Assembly: GCA_013398275.1 (NCBI GenBank)
Contig: VZSE01005034.1
Coordinates: 1,189,253 to 1,253,252, forward strand
Reading direction: 5' to 3'
Length of the DNA: 64,000 nucleotides
From: Promerops cafer
Taxonomy: Eukaryota; Chordata; Aves; Passeriformes; Nectariniidae
The notes under the pieces are model-generated. The model made no database searches and was not told the DNA's origin. It worked only from the letters and a program-made list of their open reading frames with translations. Shown here one piece after another: positions 40,301-53,800 of the stretch. Position 1 is the stretch's first letter. Every line of letters begins with the position of its first letter. A program made the position numbers and the translations under genes.

Positions 40301-43300
40301 CCTGGATGGGAAGTCTGTGCATGCTCGTGGTGTTGTACAGAGCCTTTGAGCCCTTGGCCTTCAGAAGTGGCATGTGGATGTAGGACTCTTTTCAAATTAA
40401 TAAAATCCAAATAGCTGGGCAAAAGATGATGAAATTGAAAGTTTCAAAGCTTCTTCACGTGAATTCTCTTTTAAATTGATGTAATTTGTGGGAGGAGAGT
40501 TTTTCAGGTGTTGATATTTTAACTTTGAAGTTAGCAAAAATGCTCAATTGCATTGTCTGGTATTTCTGTTCAACAGGCAGAATGGTACTGGTAAAAACAC
40601 CATAAACATCTTCAAATTATCACATTGCTAAGTCATTTTCTTAAAAGTATTTCTACATATTATTTTTTGTTGTAATCATGTCTAGTGGCTCAGATGTAGG
40701 CTTGTAACAGAACCTTCCATCAGGGAAATTAGCATTTTAGTCTTAAATGTTGAAGATTTCTCATGTAACCATTTTAGAGATAGGTTTATCAAACCTGTTC
40801 GAAGAATTTTGTTTGAAAACTTGTTTGAAAGAATTCGATCTGATTATGTTTGCTACTGCAGAAATGCAGATACCCTGGAATAAGATAGACACAGACAACA
40901 CTGCTAGAGTGGTTTTGCAGCATTGTGTGAGTGAATTTGTCTATTCTTGGAGGCCTCCTTAACCTTGCTTCATGTCTCCTTAATGAGACTAAAACTTTCA
41001 GTGTGAGCCGTTCAAGTATGACAAGACTGACAGCAAACAACTTCTGTAGAGCTGCAGAGCACATTTTTGCTTCTCTAGTTTACCTACTTGACTCTGTTCA
41101 CTCTGTCTCCTCACAACACCCTGCCTAAATAACCTTGAGAAATGTAATTATACACTCACTATTGATTAGAAGGGATCCATATTTAATTATGCGTAACATG
41201 TTCCACTTTTAAACTTTTAGTTCTTTGTTCATCAACACTTCATGTCAGACTGTAGCTCACTTTCAGCCACTGCAGTAATGATCTTCATAGGAAAATGAGG
41301 TCTCCCCCTCACTGAAATTGCTTAAAAAACAGACTTGCTTCCAGCTTCTCTATCTGCATGCAAGCTGTCATCCTTCCTTTGGTACAGAAGTGTGGCCAGT
41401 CATTTCTCCTTGAAGGAACTTATTTGTAATTTTTGCAAGGAAAACTGTTTTGCTGAGTCAGTGCTTTGAGATCTTTGCATTGAATCTGTACTGCAGTCTC
41501 GAGGGACCATGTCAGTTAAATTTGGACCTATGGATGTAGCAGTTTCTTCATCTCTACTTCACAAAAACTGTTAAATAATAATGGTATAAGATCATATATT
41601 TGAGCAAACCTAAAGTCTTCTCTAACCTGTTCCTATTTACTGCAACCCCCCCCCCACTTTTGCAGTAGAATAGGAACATACAATTAAAACCTCCAAAACA
41701 TCAGCACACTAAAAACTATCTGACTTTGCAGGCAGTCTCCTTATAAGTAATATGTGGTGATTTGCCTCCTGTTTAATAAGGAATCCTGCACAAAATAAAG
41801 CTTACATTACAGCATTTTTCTCAAGTAGAAGCCTAATTGAATCTTTCTTCCAGGGAAAATCTAATTTATGATCCTTAGAGATGCAGCTTGCAGTTCTTGC
41901 TTTTGAATCTGCATCAACCCTCTGGGTGGGGCTTGGGTTTTTGTGGTTAGCTCAGTGAAGAATAAAGACAGAAGACTTTAGTCTCTGTATCTGGTTCATA
42001 TATGGTCTGAATTGGAAGAAATGACATGACAGCAACTCACATCATTGTAGTACTCCCCAAAAGCCAGACCTACCTGACTGCAGTTCTGCACTGGGAGTTT
42101 CTGCCTAGACCTTCTTCAGTCCCAAACGTGGACTGATTGCTACAGAAAATTCAGGGTCAAATTCAGAAGCCTCAAACTTGGTGCTAAGGGAATGAACTTG
42201 GGATGAAAGGAAATTAAAAATTGTCTCCCCAGTGATTGTGTCTGTCTTCTTGCTGAAATAACTTTTACAGACTTTACGGAGGGTGATGGTATTCATAGGA
42301 ACATGCTTACTTGCATCCATGAATCCAGCCTGCCTTAATGTGATAACCTCATAGGAATCAGGGCTCTGCATTGCAAAGAAGCTGTGCAGCAATGCCATGC
42401 TCCTCACGGTCTCTTGGGACATTTGGTTGCCACCAAGGCAGTGCATGGGTGAGTAAAAGGAGGATGAATGTGTCCTCAGAAGACACCATTATAAAATACT
42501 TCCCTCTGCAGAAATTGTGACATGAAAATGCACCGATGAGCTCATTGCCTAGTGGGGCTATTTCTGGGATGTTTACCCTCGCCTCTTCCTCAGAACTGTG
42601 CCTACTGTAAGCAATCAGTTTTGAAGGTTTGCTTAAGATAGCAGTGCAGTGTTAAGCAGCGGAAGCATTTTCCTTTGAATATGGCTATATTCCAAGAGAA
42701 AGTAGCTATGAGTAGTTCATTTGTACAATAAAGCCAGTTGTTAATATGCCCTGGGAGCTGTTTGGATCCAAAATGTTGTAAGTTGAGGAACATTATAACT
42801 GGAAAGTGCTTTTAATAGCAAATGATCTGTATGAAGTAACAAAAAGAGGGAGGCTGCAAGGAAAGTATGAAGATCGGGTTCAAAAGTGTATCAGAATAAC
42901 TCACAAGGTTACAGCAAAGATTTAGGTAGAGTAGTTTCATGGGGTTCTGTTTTTGTTGAGATTATCCCTGGTATATAGGACTACAAGGCATGCTTTTGTC
43001 ATAACTGAACTGAGAATGAGATATATGCATCCTATAGTTGATAAAGGAGGTACAATTATAAAAATAATGTATTTTATAATATCGTTATAGAAATAATGAT
43101 TTATAGAAACCAGAATGACTTACAGCTTTCCTTCACATTCAACAAGAAGAGAATAACAGGAACAGTTCTAAGGCTTGTTCATTCTGAGCAAGAAGTAGGT
43201 CTCCAAATCTTCCAGGCTGTCTTGATTAACGGGGAAAAAAACAAAAAAAAACAGTGTGAAAACCTGTTTTAAAAAAATCACTTATAAATACAGTAACTGC

Positions 43301-44149
43301 TACTGGGTTTTGAAAAGATAGGCAAGAAAAAGGCAAAATAAATGCCTCATGTTCATCTATCAGAATATGGTTTGCATTAATTCAATGAAATCTTTTGTAT
43401 GCCAGGAAGCAGATACTAGAAAAACATTGTTTTATAGTCAGGATATGTGTTGCTGGTACTGTGTAAGTATATTCTCCTGCTAGTGAAAACTTCTGATTGA
43501 AATCCTCCATTTTGTAGTATTACTGTTGAGCTCTGGAGCATCCTGCAGAGTGTTTCTGCTCTTATTTCAAATCTGCTAATGCCACCATGATGAATTTCAT
43601 TGTGTAGTTCTAAAAATGATAACACCCCTCAAACTAACATGATCATTTGTGGAACTATAGAAAGGTGTACAAAGTAACAGTGGCAAGACTGATAGGAGAA
43701 CAATTTTATTCTCAGATGTTCACTTTTATAATTTAAAAAATAGCCTGTGTGAGCTGAGACAGAAAATAAGATAAGAATTTACCTGAAAATTACATCCAAG
43801 ATACCTCTTTTATACCTCTTTTTTTTCCCATGAAAGCTTATTGGCATATCCTTTTAATATATTGTATCTGTGAAGGAGGGAAAAGTGAGCAGGGAATTAC
43901 CTAGCTAATGTACTTCTAGACAACTTACATTCCTTCTAAACAATTTGTGGATATCCCAGTAACCAATGTTTACATCAGACAAAGAGCTATGGTAGTTGAT
44001 TAAAAATTGATTATGGAAACTATGGTTTCCAATCTAATTCTTGGAACCATGAGATTAAAAATTAAATCCCTTCTTCAGGAGCAATATGAACAGTAGCTAC
44101 ATTTGACATCCTTATCTCCAATACAAGTCACACTGCACAGAAAATATGA
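28325..44149. other. Unique AT-rich non-coding sequence
   Basis: No gene or repeat family is recognised in this 15.8 kb. The longest open frames are 127 codons (32447-32830, minus, over a GT-rich patch near 32627), 113 codons (42105-42446, minus) and 111 codons (33692-34027, minus), none with a domain. Simple tracts include A13 at 34925-34937 and C10 at 41646-41655. 31430-31700 is purine-rich on the plus strand. 30160-30570 is moderately GC-richer, with short frames on both strands. Confidence 0.55.
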
Positions 44150-44240
44150 CATCCATCCATCCATCCATCCATCCATCCATCCATCCATCCATCCATCCAT
44201 CCATCCATCCATCCATCCATCCATCCATCCATCCCTCCAT
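44150..44240. repeat. (CATC)n tetranucleotide microsatellite
   Basis: The CATC unit repeats without interruption from 44150 to 44234, about 21 copies. The array ends in one interrupted unit (CTCC). The lack of interruptions suggests it is young and length-variable. Open frames of 69-129 codons cross it on both strands and encode repeating HPSI or WMDG peptides; these come from the repeat and are not genes. Confidence 0.98.
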
Positions 44241-44438
44241 TCTCTTAGCTCCTGCAGGACCAGTGTTACGAGGCAGGCAGGCACCCAGGCCTATATGAGT
44301 AGCTGGATCTGTTGGACACAAATTGATTCCTGTCACGTGAGTAAGAAGCAGCATGTAAAAGTGATGTCACAGTGTGTTCCACATCCCTTGAGGACAGTGT
44401 CACTACTTCCATGGGCTGCTTGGAGTAAAACTTGTTTA
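44241..44438. other. Short unique spacer
   Basis: This is about 200 bp of non-repetitive sequence between the microsatellite and the CR1 tail. Nothing is recognised. Confidence 0.6.
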
Positions 44439-44693
44439 GAATCACAGAATACAGAATATGCTGAGTTGGAAGTGACCCATCAGGATCATTGAGTCCAACT
44501 CCTGGCCTGGCACGGGACATCTCAAGAGTCACACCATGTGTCTGAGAGTGCTGTCCAAACATTTCTCGAACTCTGTCAGTCTTGGTGCTGTGACCACTTT
44601 CCTGGGAAGCTGATTCCAGCACCCAGCCACCCTCTGGATGAAGAACCTTTTTCTAATACTCGACCTAAAACTCCCCTGACACAGCTTCATGCC
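44439..44693 (-). mobile_element. CR1 LINE 3' fragment (CR1-X-like)
   Basis: On the plus strand this reads as a reversed CR1 3' end: GAATCACAGAATACAGAATA at 44439, CTGAGTTGGAAGTGACCC, TCATTGAGTCCAACTCCTGG, CTCTGTCAGTCTTGGTGCTG, then ACCCTCTGGATGAAGAACC and CTCCCCTGACACAGCTTCAT near 44680. About 255 bp remain, truncated at the 5' end. The terminal ACAGAAT motif is doubled, as expected for the short repeats at CR1 3' ends. Compared with the fragment at 20335, the tail type (CAGAATAT..TGAGTTGGAAG) matches the SINE tail at 5248, so both probably derive from the same CR1-X-like lineage. Non-coding. Confidence 0.93.
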
Positions 44694-47600
44694 GAGGCAA
44701 GTTTAGGGAAGCTTTACTCCCAACACATGCATCTGTGTAAGCTAAATTGAACAGATCTGTACTGTAGTCACCAGACTGAATATCAGTGTTTGTCACTTCA
44801 TCATGAGCAAAGGAGAGTCATACACTTCAATTTCTTTTGTTATGTGTATTATTTATATGTCCCAAAATATCCTGCATCCAAGTTTTTTAGAAAGTCTAAC
44901 AAACATGGATCTTGCAAGGAGCTATTTTGGATTCTTAAATTTCCTATGTCCTTCCCCCACCCCCCCAAAAAAAAAACAACCAGGGAAAAAACCAAAGACA
45001 ACAAAAACATGACAACAGAGACTGGATCTTTTTCTTCAAAATATATGCATGCATACACAAATAAGTAGTGAGTTATATTACCATTCCATCTGACTCTATC
45101 ATCACGTGCGTGTAGTTGCAATTGCTAGTTTACAGGCCATTGTAGCTATTTTGCAGGTGATGCTTAGCCACTGCTTTCATGTAAATCTAGCACATAAAAT
45201 GACTGTAGAAATCTTACATACTTATCTACTGGGTTGTTTGTATTTTCAATCAGAAAGTAGTAACTGCTTCCTAAATGATAATGTCAACCATTCAGCCGGT
45301 GCTTAAGTAACTAAATAACTATTCAGTGCTGCAGTTACAATAGGGTTATAGAAGTGTGCAGTTTAACAGAAGTAGGTACACTGTAAAGTTATACCTCAGG
45401 AAGTATGCATTTGACAAGAATACATACAAAATCACCACCTTTAAAAAAAAAATATTAAGTGTTCTTGAATCAACTAATGAGACAGATCAAACAGATGCAT
45501 GAAATAAGGAATTTTAAATGACAGATACAGGGGTTAAAAAATAGAGAGCAGTGCAGCTGGATTTGGGCTCTTACATAATATCTGGGCTGACAGTCACAAA
45601 TGTAGACTGTGGCTTTGCTTTAAGAAAACTTTTCTTCCTTGATCAGTCCGTCAAGGTTCTGAGAGTGATAGTTGTTCTGAAACAGGGAAAGTAACTTCTG
45701 CCAGCAGCACATGTGAGAACAAAAACATCAGATTTCATGGCATTTTAAAATATTCCTCTGACTTACTTTTAAGAGATCTACAAAATCACTATGGAAATCA
45801 CTATGAGTCTTCTCACTGATGTTTGTCTTTAGCTGCTCTGCTCCAGCCTCTGATCAAATTAATGCACACAAAAGCACTTCTGACAAGGCTCAGCTAAGAG
45901 CCCTATTTTTTCACATTAATACAAGAAGGAGGATTGTCCAAATGTGACTGTCATCTGCTGTGAAATTGTTTGGATAAATATGTGTACTAGATAAGGAAAC
46001 AGTAGTCAAATTGTTCTATTTCCTAATTGCCTCTGCCAGTTAACCAAGGAACAGTTATGCCCTCCCACAACAATTCATGTTGTGTATTATATTCTGTCAT
46101 TATCAAGGCCTAAGAAAGTCTCTGGATAACTCATGTCTGATACAATAGAGTATCTGAAACAGTTAGGTTGAGGCACCAGCTCTTCTGCACTCAGTCCATT
46201 ATGGGAAACCTCAGAGCTAAAGAAACCACCTCAAATGGATTGCTGCTGGTTACAGGGAGTAGCAGCCACTCTGAAGGGATCATCACTTGGTCCGTCTTTT
46301 CAGCAGCAGTGATGCCTCGGAACCCTGATGGTCCTTGACTTGGGAGAGAACTTCTATGTTTGAAATAGCGTTGCCTCATGAAAAATGTCGTGAGGAAATA
46401 GGGCAGGGATATGGGGAAATAGAGGAGAAGAAACATCAGAAGGCACAAGGACAAGAATTCTTTTCAGATGGGTGTTTAATTCTGGGTAATGTTGAGAAGA
46501 GAATGAGAATGTAAGAATAGGAGAAGGATGTGTAGGACAAGCATTTGTTATCCCAGGCACTAGAAGAAAGAAGTGAAGGAACTCTGTTTCCTTTAACAGC
46601 TCAGCAAAAGTTAAAGTCCTGGTCTGCCTCCCTGAACCATGTCTCATTACACTTTTATGAAGGATGCTGTTTACTTTGATAGAAAATACTTGTATAAAAA
46701 AATTGTTTGGATTATGGGAAGAAAATACTGTGCATACCTAGTCAACACATTATGTGAGTGGACTGGAAACCTTCACATAAATATGAAGGCTTTAAGAAGG
46801 CAATATGAGGTTCTTGGAATTAAAAGTAGAAAGAACTGATATGATATTTAATATTTTTAATCTGCTATGGTGAAATAACTGAAGGATATAAGCCTGAAAA
46901 TTTTGTGGCACAATTGAGTAGAAAAGAATTAGTTTTTGTCAAGTATAATATGCCTGGGAACTTAATATTATTCAGATGATGTCAAATGCAGAGCAAACAA
47001 CATAAATGCTGAGCTGTGAGAAACTCGGTGTGAATAAATATGTGCCTATCACACTTTAGACATAAAATATTCATATATTTCAATGCTAATTCTTCCCTGA
47101 CTGGACTGCTTCTTGAAAAAAAAAAAAGTTTTCACAGAAAATCACGGGATACATCTTATACTTGATATTATTGGTAAAAACAGTGGCTGGAAACACCAAG
47201 CAGCCCTTTTAAAAACTTCATTCTCTTTTAATTGTGAACCTTCACATTACAGAGTGATAATTAGAGGAGCAGACTTAGCATGGAGGTAAACAGCATTTTT
47301 TCTGCATCATTGCCTGATAGTGAGTGTGGAGCTGGTTGGGATTCAAGTCCAGACCCTGAATCACTGGTGTCTCAGAAGCTGCTACGGATTAACATTTAAT
47401 AAAGAGTAGGTCAGCTATGACCAGCCTTAATTGAAAAGGGACAGCCAGGGATAATTTCAAATGTGCCACCATGGTTTCTTGCCTATTGGAAGGAAAGAGG
47501 AGCTCTCACTTCCTAAGTGACCTTACTGCTGATAGAAAAAGCCCAGCATTTTCAATCCTTCTGATCAGGCCCAGGGGTAATACTAAACCAAAAATTCTGT

Positions 47601-50600
47601 GCAAATACTCTTTTTATTGGACATTTTGGTCATTCACAGCACTGTGGACTGAGAGAGACAGCTCATCTGTTTGAATGGCAAGTCTGAAGAGAAGCAGCAA
47701 TTTTAATCAATGCGCAAGCATTGCTTCTCCATCCTGCTTCAAGTAAGCATATAAGCAATGCAAGGATCTGATTCTGTGCCTCTGTTCCTACATCTCTACC
47801 TTTGGAATACAATATTTAGGGACAAATAATGGTCTTTAAACTTGTGAGGTACTGTGATAACAGAGTGATGCTACAGAGATATCTGTAAAGAGATAGGTGC
47901 TCCAAAGCAATCTCTTCCTGGGGAAAACAGCATGCACCCTATTGACCCTGCAATTATGGAGCACTGCCCAAGCCTGCCTGCACTTGATTTTTTGTCTGCT
48001 GGATTCCTCTGCCATGGTATTGGTACAGATCTACCTTGGTTAGTCCAGTTCTCTCTTTCATGGCATTCCCAAACTTCAGGCTCCTAGGGATTTACCCACC
48101 TTCTCAAAACAGTAGCCTTGCCTCTCTTGTGAGCTCCCTATTTTATTTCTCACTTGGATTTAGTATTATTTGAGTGCTACACAAAACTTGCCCTGGGATA
48201 TTTTATTGGTTATTTTCTTTCTCAATCATCATCCCTATTTTTCATACTTATCTTACAGCTGAATTTTCTTTCTGTCTCTGTACAGCTCACCACTTGTGGT
48301 TACTGATGTTCTTTCTTTGTGTAGTCCCTGACATCTGAAACTGATTCTGTGTAGCTCTTTGACTCAAAAACTCTCAATTTTCTTCCAAGTCTCAGCTGAT
48401 GATCTACCTTTTAGCACTTGCCTGTATCTCTTAATTTTCTCATTGTAGTTTTTCTATTATAGATGGATCAATTTTGTTTCTAACTTGCATATATTATATA
48501 GGAATACACAGTATATTTTTAAACGTTATAGAAAATAAGGCCTAATTGTGTTAGCCAGATTTTTCTGATTAGCATTAGCTGGAAAAAAATTCTATAAATT
48601 TCCACAGAATGACACAGATACACTCTGGAGACAGTGAAAAAGAGTAGGGCACAGGATATTTTATGAGAAGGCTTGATACCAATCCTAGATGCCATGCAAA
48701 GCACCAGAAGCTGCTCACCTGTGTGGTGACTGCTTTAGATTCAGCACCAATCTTGTTCAGGGCCAGGAAATTCACATGGCAGGGAAAAAAAAGAGTTACA
48801 ATAAGAAACACACCAAGTGAGGGTTTCTGTGGCACAAACCTGGGGCATAAATTCAGCATTTTGATTATTGTCCTCAGTGAATGATTCTCTTTTTAGCCCT
48901 TGACATTTCATTCTTTGCAGCTTATTGGTGCAAAGCACTACAAATCTCATATGCACAGGAGCCGCAGCTTGTGCTTGTCTTGCATCCTTGATCACTTTAG
49001 GTACATGTAGAACCTCCAAAGCCACAAGCCCAGCAGACCTGCAGTAAAGCTTTAAAATAACTTTAAGTTACCTACATCAAATGATTTTTCCATGCTCCTG
49101 CTCTGAGGCTAAGTCAGAAAACAGAGAGTACATGTGCTGTCCCCAGAGGCTGTGTCACTGGCAAAGGAGTCAGGCATTGCTAATTACAGAAGTGCATTCC
49201 CGTGTCCTCTGGCTTAAGTAACTAAGGGACTCATCCAAGGAGACCACAGGAACTGGTGGGAATGTTCTTCCATTGACTTCAGTAGGCCTTGGGTCAGGCG
49301 TTTGTTATGGAGTACCAAAACCTGCTTAAATACACCTCATGTTTCTGTTGGTCTCATGAACTCTATCAATTGTTCCCAGATACACTCTGAAAAAAATAAT
49401 TTTCCTTTCTGGTGAGGTTTCAAATACAAACAGCAAGCAATACAAGAAGCCCATGGGCAGCTGGCTTGACTTTTGTCCTAGAAAATGCAGATTGGTCATG
49501 CATAACATTTCTTGAATAGAAAAAAAAAAAACAAAAAAAAAAACCAGCAATCATTCAAATTGATTTGGATATGAGTGCAGTCAAAAGGACTGAAATTGGC
49601 TGAAAATGCCAATTGGCTTGGAAGGAGCTTCAAACACTACTGAGGAGAGAAGTAAGAAAAACAGAGTAGAACTGTGAGCAGGAAATTACAAAATGGAATT
49701 CAAACTAGGAAAAAAAGTTAACAAATCTTCACCTGAATTCTGTCTTCAATGGCATCTTATGTTCCTGATGTCCTCTTCTCTTGTAGGTTTTAAATAGGCC
49801 AGATAGGGCCATAGGTTTCAGGACAGGTGTTGCTGTTTTACCTCAGTGCTGTGCTAAGTGGATCAGCATATCAAAGACTGAGATGACTGCATGCAGTCTG
49901 GAAGGACATGACTGAGTTGCTCACAGTCTTCAGGAAAAACAAATGTGAATGATATTTACGTGCCTGTTCCTATATTAGCCTTTTCCTCATGACGTGCTGG
50001 GAAGGAGACAATTGCCATTATACAGTCGAGTGGGCACCTGGCATTTCGTAGCTCAATGAGAGATGTGTCCTGAAGAACTTCCAAACAGCCTCAAAATTCT
50101 GATCCTGAACACTGACAAGAGAGAGTAGGCAGGTTTGTTAGTGTGACACCGGATGGAAAAGAATTTAAATTTAATATTCAAACTAAATATCACTTCCCAT
50201 AGGAAGGGAAGAGTTTCCCTTGAAATGTGCTAAAAGACCTGTTTCTTGAGATGCCAGAGAAGGAGTGGAAGTGAAGTGTAAGAGGCAAACTTGGGTTGGT
50301 AGAAGGAAGAACCAGCTAACCTTAAATTGATATGTGTGGATCCTGCAATGAATTTAATGGAACGGGTCTCGTAAAAGGTTATCAGCTGAATTCATCTCTT
50401 CACTGGGAGATCAGTGCTTATTTGAAAGTGTTAACACAGTGATATATATTTGGAAACCAACAACAGCCTAGTTTCAGCTGCTTGTCACACATGTAGGATT
50501 GGTGCTAGATAAAAGTGACATGGATTAAAAAGAAAAAAAAATAAAAGGAGAGTTTAAGTATGAACCACAGAGGCACTGTGTTCCACTTTTCCAAGGAAAG

Positions 50601-50669
50601 GTCCAGGAGCCAGAAGAATTAGTTGAGGTCTAGTCAAAGGCACTTATTTCAAACTGATTTCAGGAAAAT
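44694..50669. other. Unique AT-rich non-coding sequence
   Basis: No gene is supported; open frames stay at or below 97 codons. Homopolymer-like tracts are A12 at 47116-47127 and the interrupted A12-C-A11 at 49520-49543. 48180-48450 is pyrimidine-rich on the plus strand and contains several CAG sites resembling acceptors, with no exon-like follow-up. Confidence 0.55.
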
Positions 50670-50847
50670 GGAGAGGAGAGGAGAGGGGAGGAGAGGAGAG
50701 GAGAGGGGAGGAGAGGAGAGGAGAGGGGAGGAGAGGAGAGGAGAGGGGAGGAGAGGAGAGGAGAGGGGAGGAGAGGAGAGGAGAGGGGAGGAGAGGAGAG
50801 GAGAGGGGAGGAGAGGAGAGGAGAGGGGAGGAGAGGAGAGGAGAGGG
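50670..50847. repeat. Homopurine minisatellite, 20-bp period
   Basis: The unit GAGAGGAGAGGAGAGGGGAG is repeated about 8.85 times from 50671 with no mismatch. Each 20-bp unit is itself four pentamers, three GAGAG and one GGGAG, so this is a pentamer repeat amplified as a 20-bp higher-order unit. The plus strand is free of pyrimidines for 178 bases. Frames of 94 (plus) and 64 (minus) codons across it are repeat translations, not genes. Such tracts can adopt triplex (H-DNA) structures; whether this one does is inference. Confidence 0.98.
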
Positions 50848-53800
50848 CCTTCAATTTGCAGTTATAAATTTGTGATGCTGTGTCCAGGAATTAGGCTAAT
50901 CAGTTAGTGATACAAAATGTATCCGCCTCTGTATCTAGAAAATTTTAGATAAAACAATGTATAACCTAAATTGATTTGTAGAAGTAAATGAAGTAATTAT
51001 GATTAGGCTAGAAAATATCTATATGCATGAAAATCCAGTGCATCAAAAAGCAATTGGGAAAGTCACCAATCCAATAGAGCTAGGCAGGCTGTACAGATAA
51101 GAGACCTTATTGTTCTGCTGTGCTGGTGCTAAGCAATGTGAAAGAGGCTAAATTCTGATCCAGTGGCTTGCTATGTGTTTTTTATTCAGGCCAGATTTGC
51201 TCTGACTTCGTGTGCAGTGGTGTACACCTTATGTCCTGGGGAGCAACAACAATTTACTAATATTTTTTTGCTAGTTTAAACATTTATTGGTTTGTTAGGA
51301 TGGACATATAGATGGAGAGAAAGAGGAAGGAAGGTCTGAGGCAGTATTTATTTGGAGAAGAAAGTCCAGTCATACAAACTAAAGGAAAAATAGGTAAACA
51401 CTTCATGCAAACTGATTTTCTCATTCATATACCTATCACAGTTGTGCCTGGTAAAAATGCTTGCTTTTTTTTTTTTTTCCTGGGAAGAGCCACCTGTTTG
51501 TTTTTAAGGTACCACTCTGAAACTGCTTTCTTTTCTGTCTGTGTTTTTTTTTTTTCCCCCTCTGGTCTGTATTTGGGGTTGATAATCTTAGGAGCAGAGT
51601 AGCTGAGATGCTGTTCACCATTTTTAAAAGCCTGTGTGTACCATTTTTCCCCTGAAAACAAAACCTCTAGGGGTTTTTTGATGTTTTGAAGGTTAGGAAG
51701 ATTGCAAAGTAAAGGAAGTAATTACATGAGCCATTTAAATCCTTTGATAGGCTCTCACTGGCAAGCGTAACTTGATTGTAGTGAGGATGGAAGAGGCAAG
51801 AAGTCTCATCAGACCAATCCCACAGTGGAAATGTACACCAAAGAAAGTGCAGGAGAACAAAAGGGATAGATTGTGCCCAGATAAAATCAGATGCCTCAGT
51901 AAAGTACAATGGGAAATGTGGGATTGGTTCAGATATGAATAGCAAGTATTGTTGCTTTTGTTATTTCAGATGCTGCTGTTACATGCTGGGGTTTACATAT
52001 TCTTCACTCTTTATGCATTTTTTATGCTTATTTATTTTTCCTGAGAAAAACAGATATATATCACATCCACATCTTGAAATATGCTATTCATAAGCCTCTG
52101 ATTGACAAAATACATGAAGAAATCTAACACAAAAGATGAATTGTAAAAAAATAGAATGTTGCATAAAACCAGAAAACAGTAAAGTGTGGATTAAAATCCA
52201 AGAGGTGTTTATGGAACTGAGTCAACAAATCAGCTTGAATACACTCATACATTTACTTTAGCCTATCTATAATTCAGTTTCTAGATTGTTTGCCTGAGTA
52301 TGTAGGGACTTATTGCCCTCTTGCTTGTTTGTTTAAATCAGGAACATCTTCTGTGCATTTACTAATATAACAGTGACATAATGGGGAGATGAGTCAGTCA
52401 CAGAAAAAATTATATAATGGTATTTTAAAAAGATGCTCCATAGTTTACTGTGACAAAAAAAAAAAAAATAATTTTATAAGTCTCAGCAAGGAGATTAACA
52501 AGTCAGACTAAGTGGCTCAGCCTTGATCCATGCTGATGAAAGGTCTCCTTAGGCATGTCAGTCACTGAAATGAGCACAAGGCAGCAATCTTTCCTAGTGA
52601 TGCCATTGACTGGAATTCACACTGATCCTGTGCATGCCAGCCTGTGGTGATTTACACAGGATGTGAGAGCTGAAGCCATTCTGTTCTCAGGTCTGCACTA
52701 AGGTGCAAGACACCTCCTCAACTCACTTTATGCATCTTTCACATCCAACATTGCTTTCACACAGTCAAGAAACAGAAGTGAGGCCACGTGATAGATTTGA
52801 TCTTCTGCAATTATTTGCCAATCGTTCTGGAGCCAAGGAGATCAAATACAGAAAACAGTTCATATTCAGTCCACGTGCTTAAACAAAATTAACTTTGGGC
52901 AATGAATAAATTTGAGGAAATCGTGACTTGCATGCAGACAGTCCCACAAACAGGAAATGAGACTAAATCAATTTGATCAATTACTCCTTGCAAATGATTC
53001 ATTCAGACATACTTTTGGAAGCATTTCATTGAGAGCTATCCAGAGTAGTCAGGGAGGAGAACAGGACTGTTTCCTGGCAGTAGGGTAAGCAGAGTGTCCA
53101 CCCTACCCTGCCTGGAATCCAGCTAATGCCAGTTCCCCGGCAGCTCCCACTGTCTCCCAGCTGCTGAGGTGCTGATCCACTGTAGCTGGAAGAAAGGTTT
53201 CCACAGTGACCAGGGGATATCACTGTGACAACTGCAGTTAACACCAATGCACGGGACACCTTGCAGAGAGCTGTCAGAAAACAAGGCCCCACTTCTTTCC
53301 CTGTGAGCTGTTAGGTCTGGGAATTTTGGACACTGTCCTTAGGACTGTGAATGTTGGACACTGTCAGTGTGGATGTTCTCAGCCTTTAACATACACAGCT
53401 CAAAGGACAGAACCATAAACATCAGTGGGAAATTTCAGTCTCATTAGCAAGTATGTTACAACAAATAAAACTCCCTGTAAACTCACTGGATCTAATTCTA
53501 CTCCTAGTGTGGTCCTAGACTTGTTTTACATTGTATTTATCCTGTTTTGTGTGTTCTATTTGGCAAGACACACCTACATTGGGTAAAACACAGATTCTGG
53601 ATATGTGAAAGAAAATCGGCTCGTTTTTGTAGAATACAACTATGAAATAAGGTGCAGAGGAACAAACTAGATTCCTTAGTAGTGATCTCAGACCTATGCA
53701 TGTCTCCTCTACCTGTAAAAGAGCCCGATATTTTACAAGAAGGGTGCAGATCATGGCAACTGATGTAGGCTGTTAAGCTGCCATGCACAATTGTGTGTGC

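Noticed and set aside
42105..42446. 113-codon minus-strand frame with a balanced residue composition
   Set aside because: It looks more protein-like than most frames here, but I recognise no family and see no splice sites or transcript signals. A homology search would be needed to revive it.
44075..44492. Open frames on both strands encoding repeated HPSI or WMDG peptides
   Set aside because: They are translations of the (CATC)n microsatellite. The frame is open only because a 4-bp unit without stops repeats.
48180..48450. Pyrimidine-rich stretch with several splice-acceptor-like sites
   Set aside because: No open, exon-like sequence follows any of them; strand-biased composition is the simpler explanation.
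50623..50907. Open frames rich in Arg/Glu/Gly (plus) and Ser/Leu/Pro (minus)
   Set aside because: These are translations of the homopurine minisatellite, not a gene.
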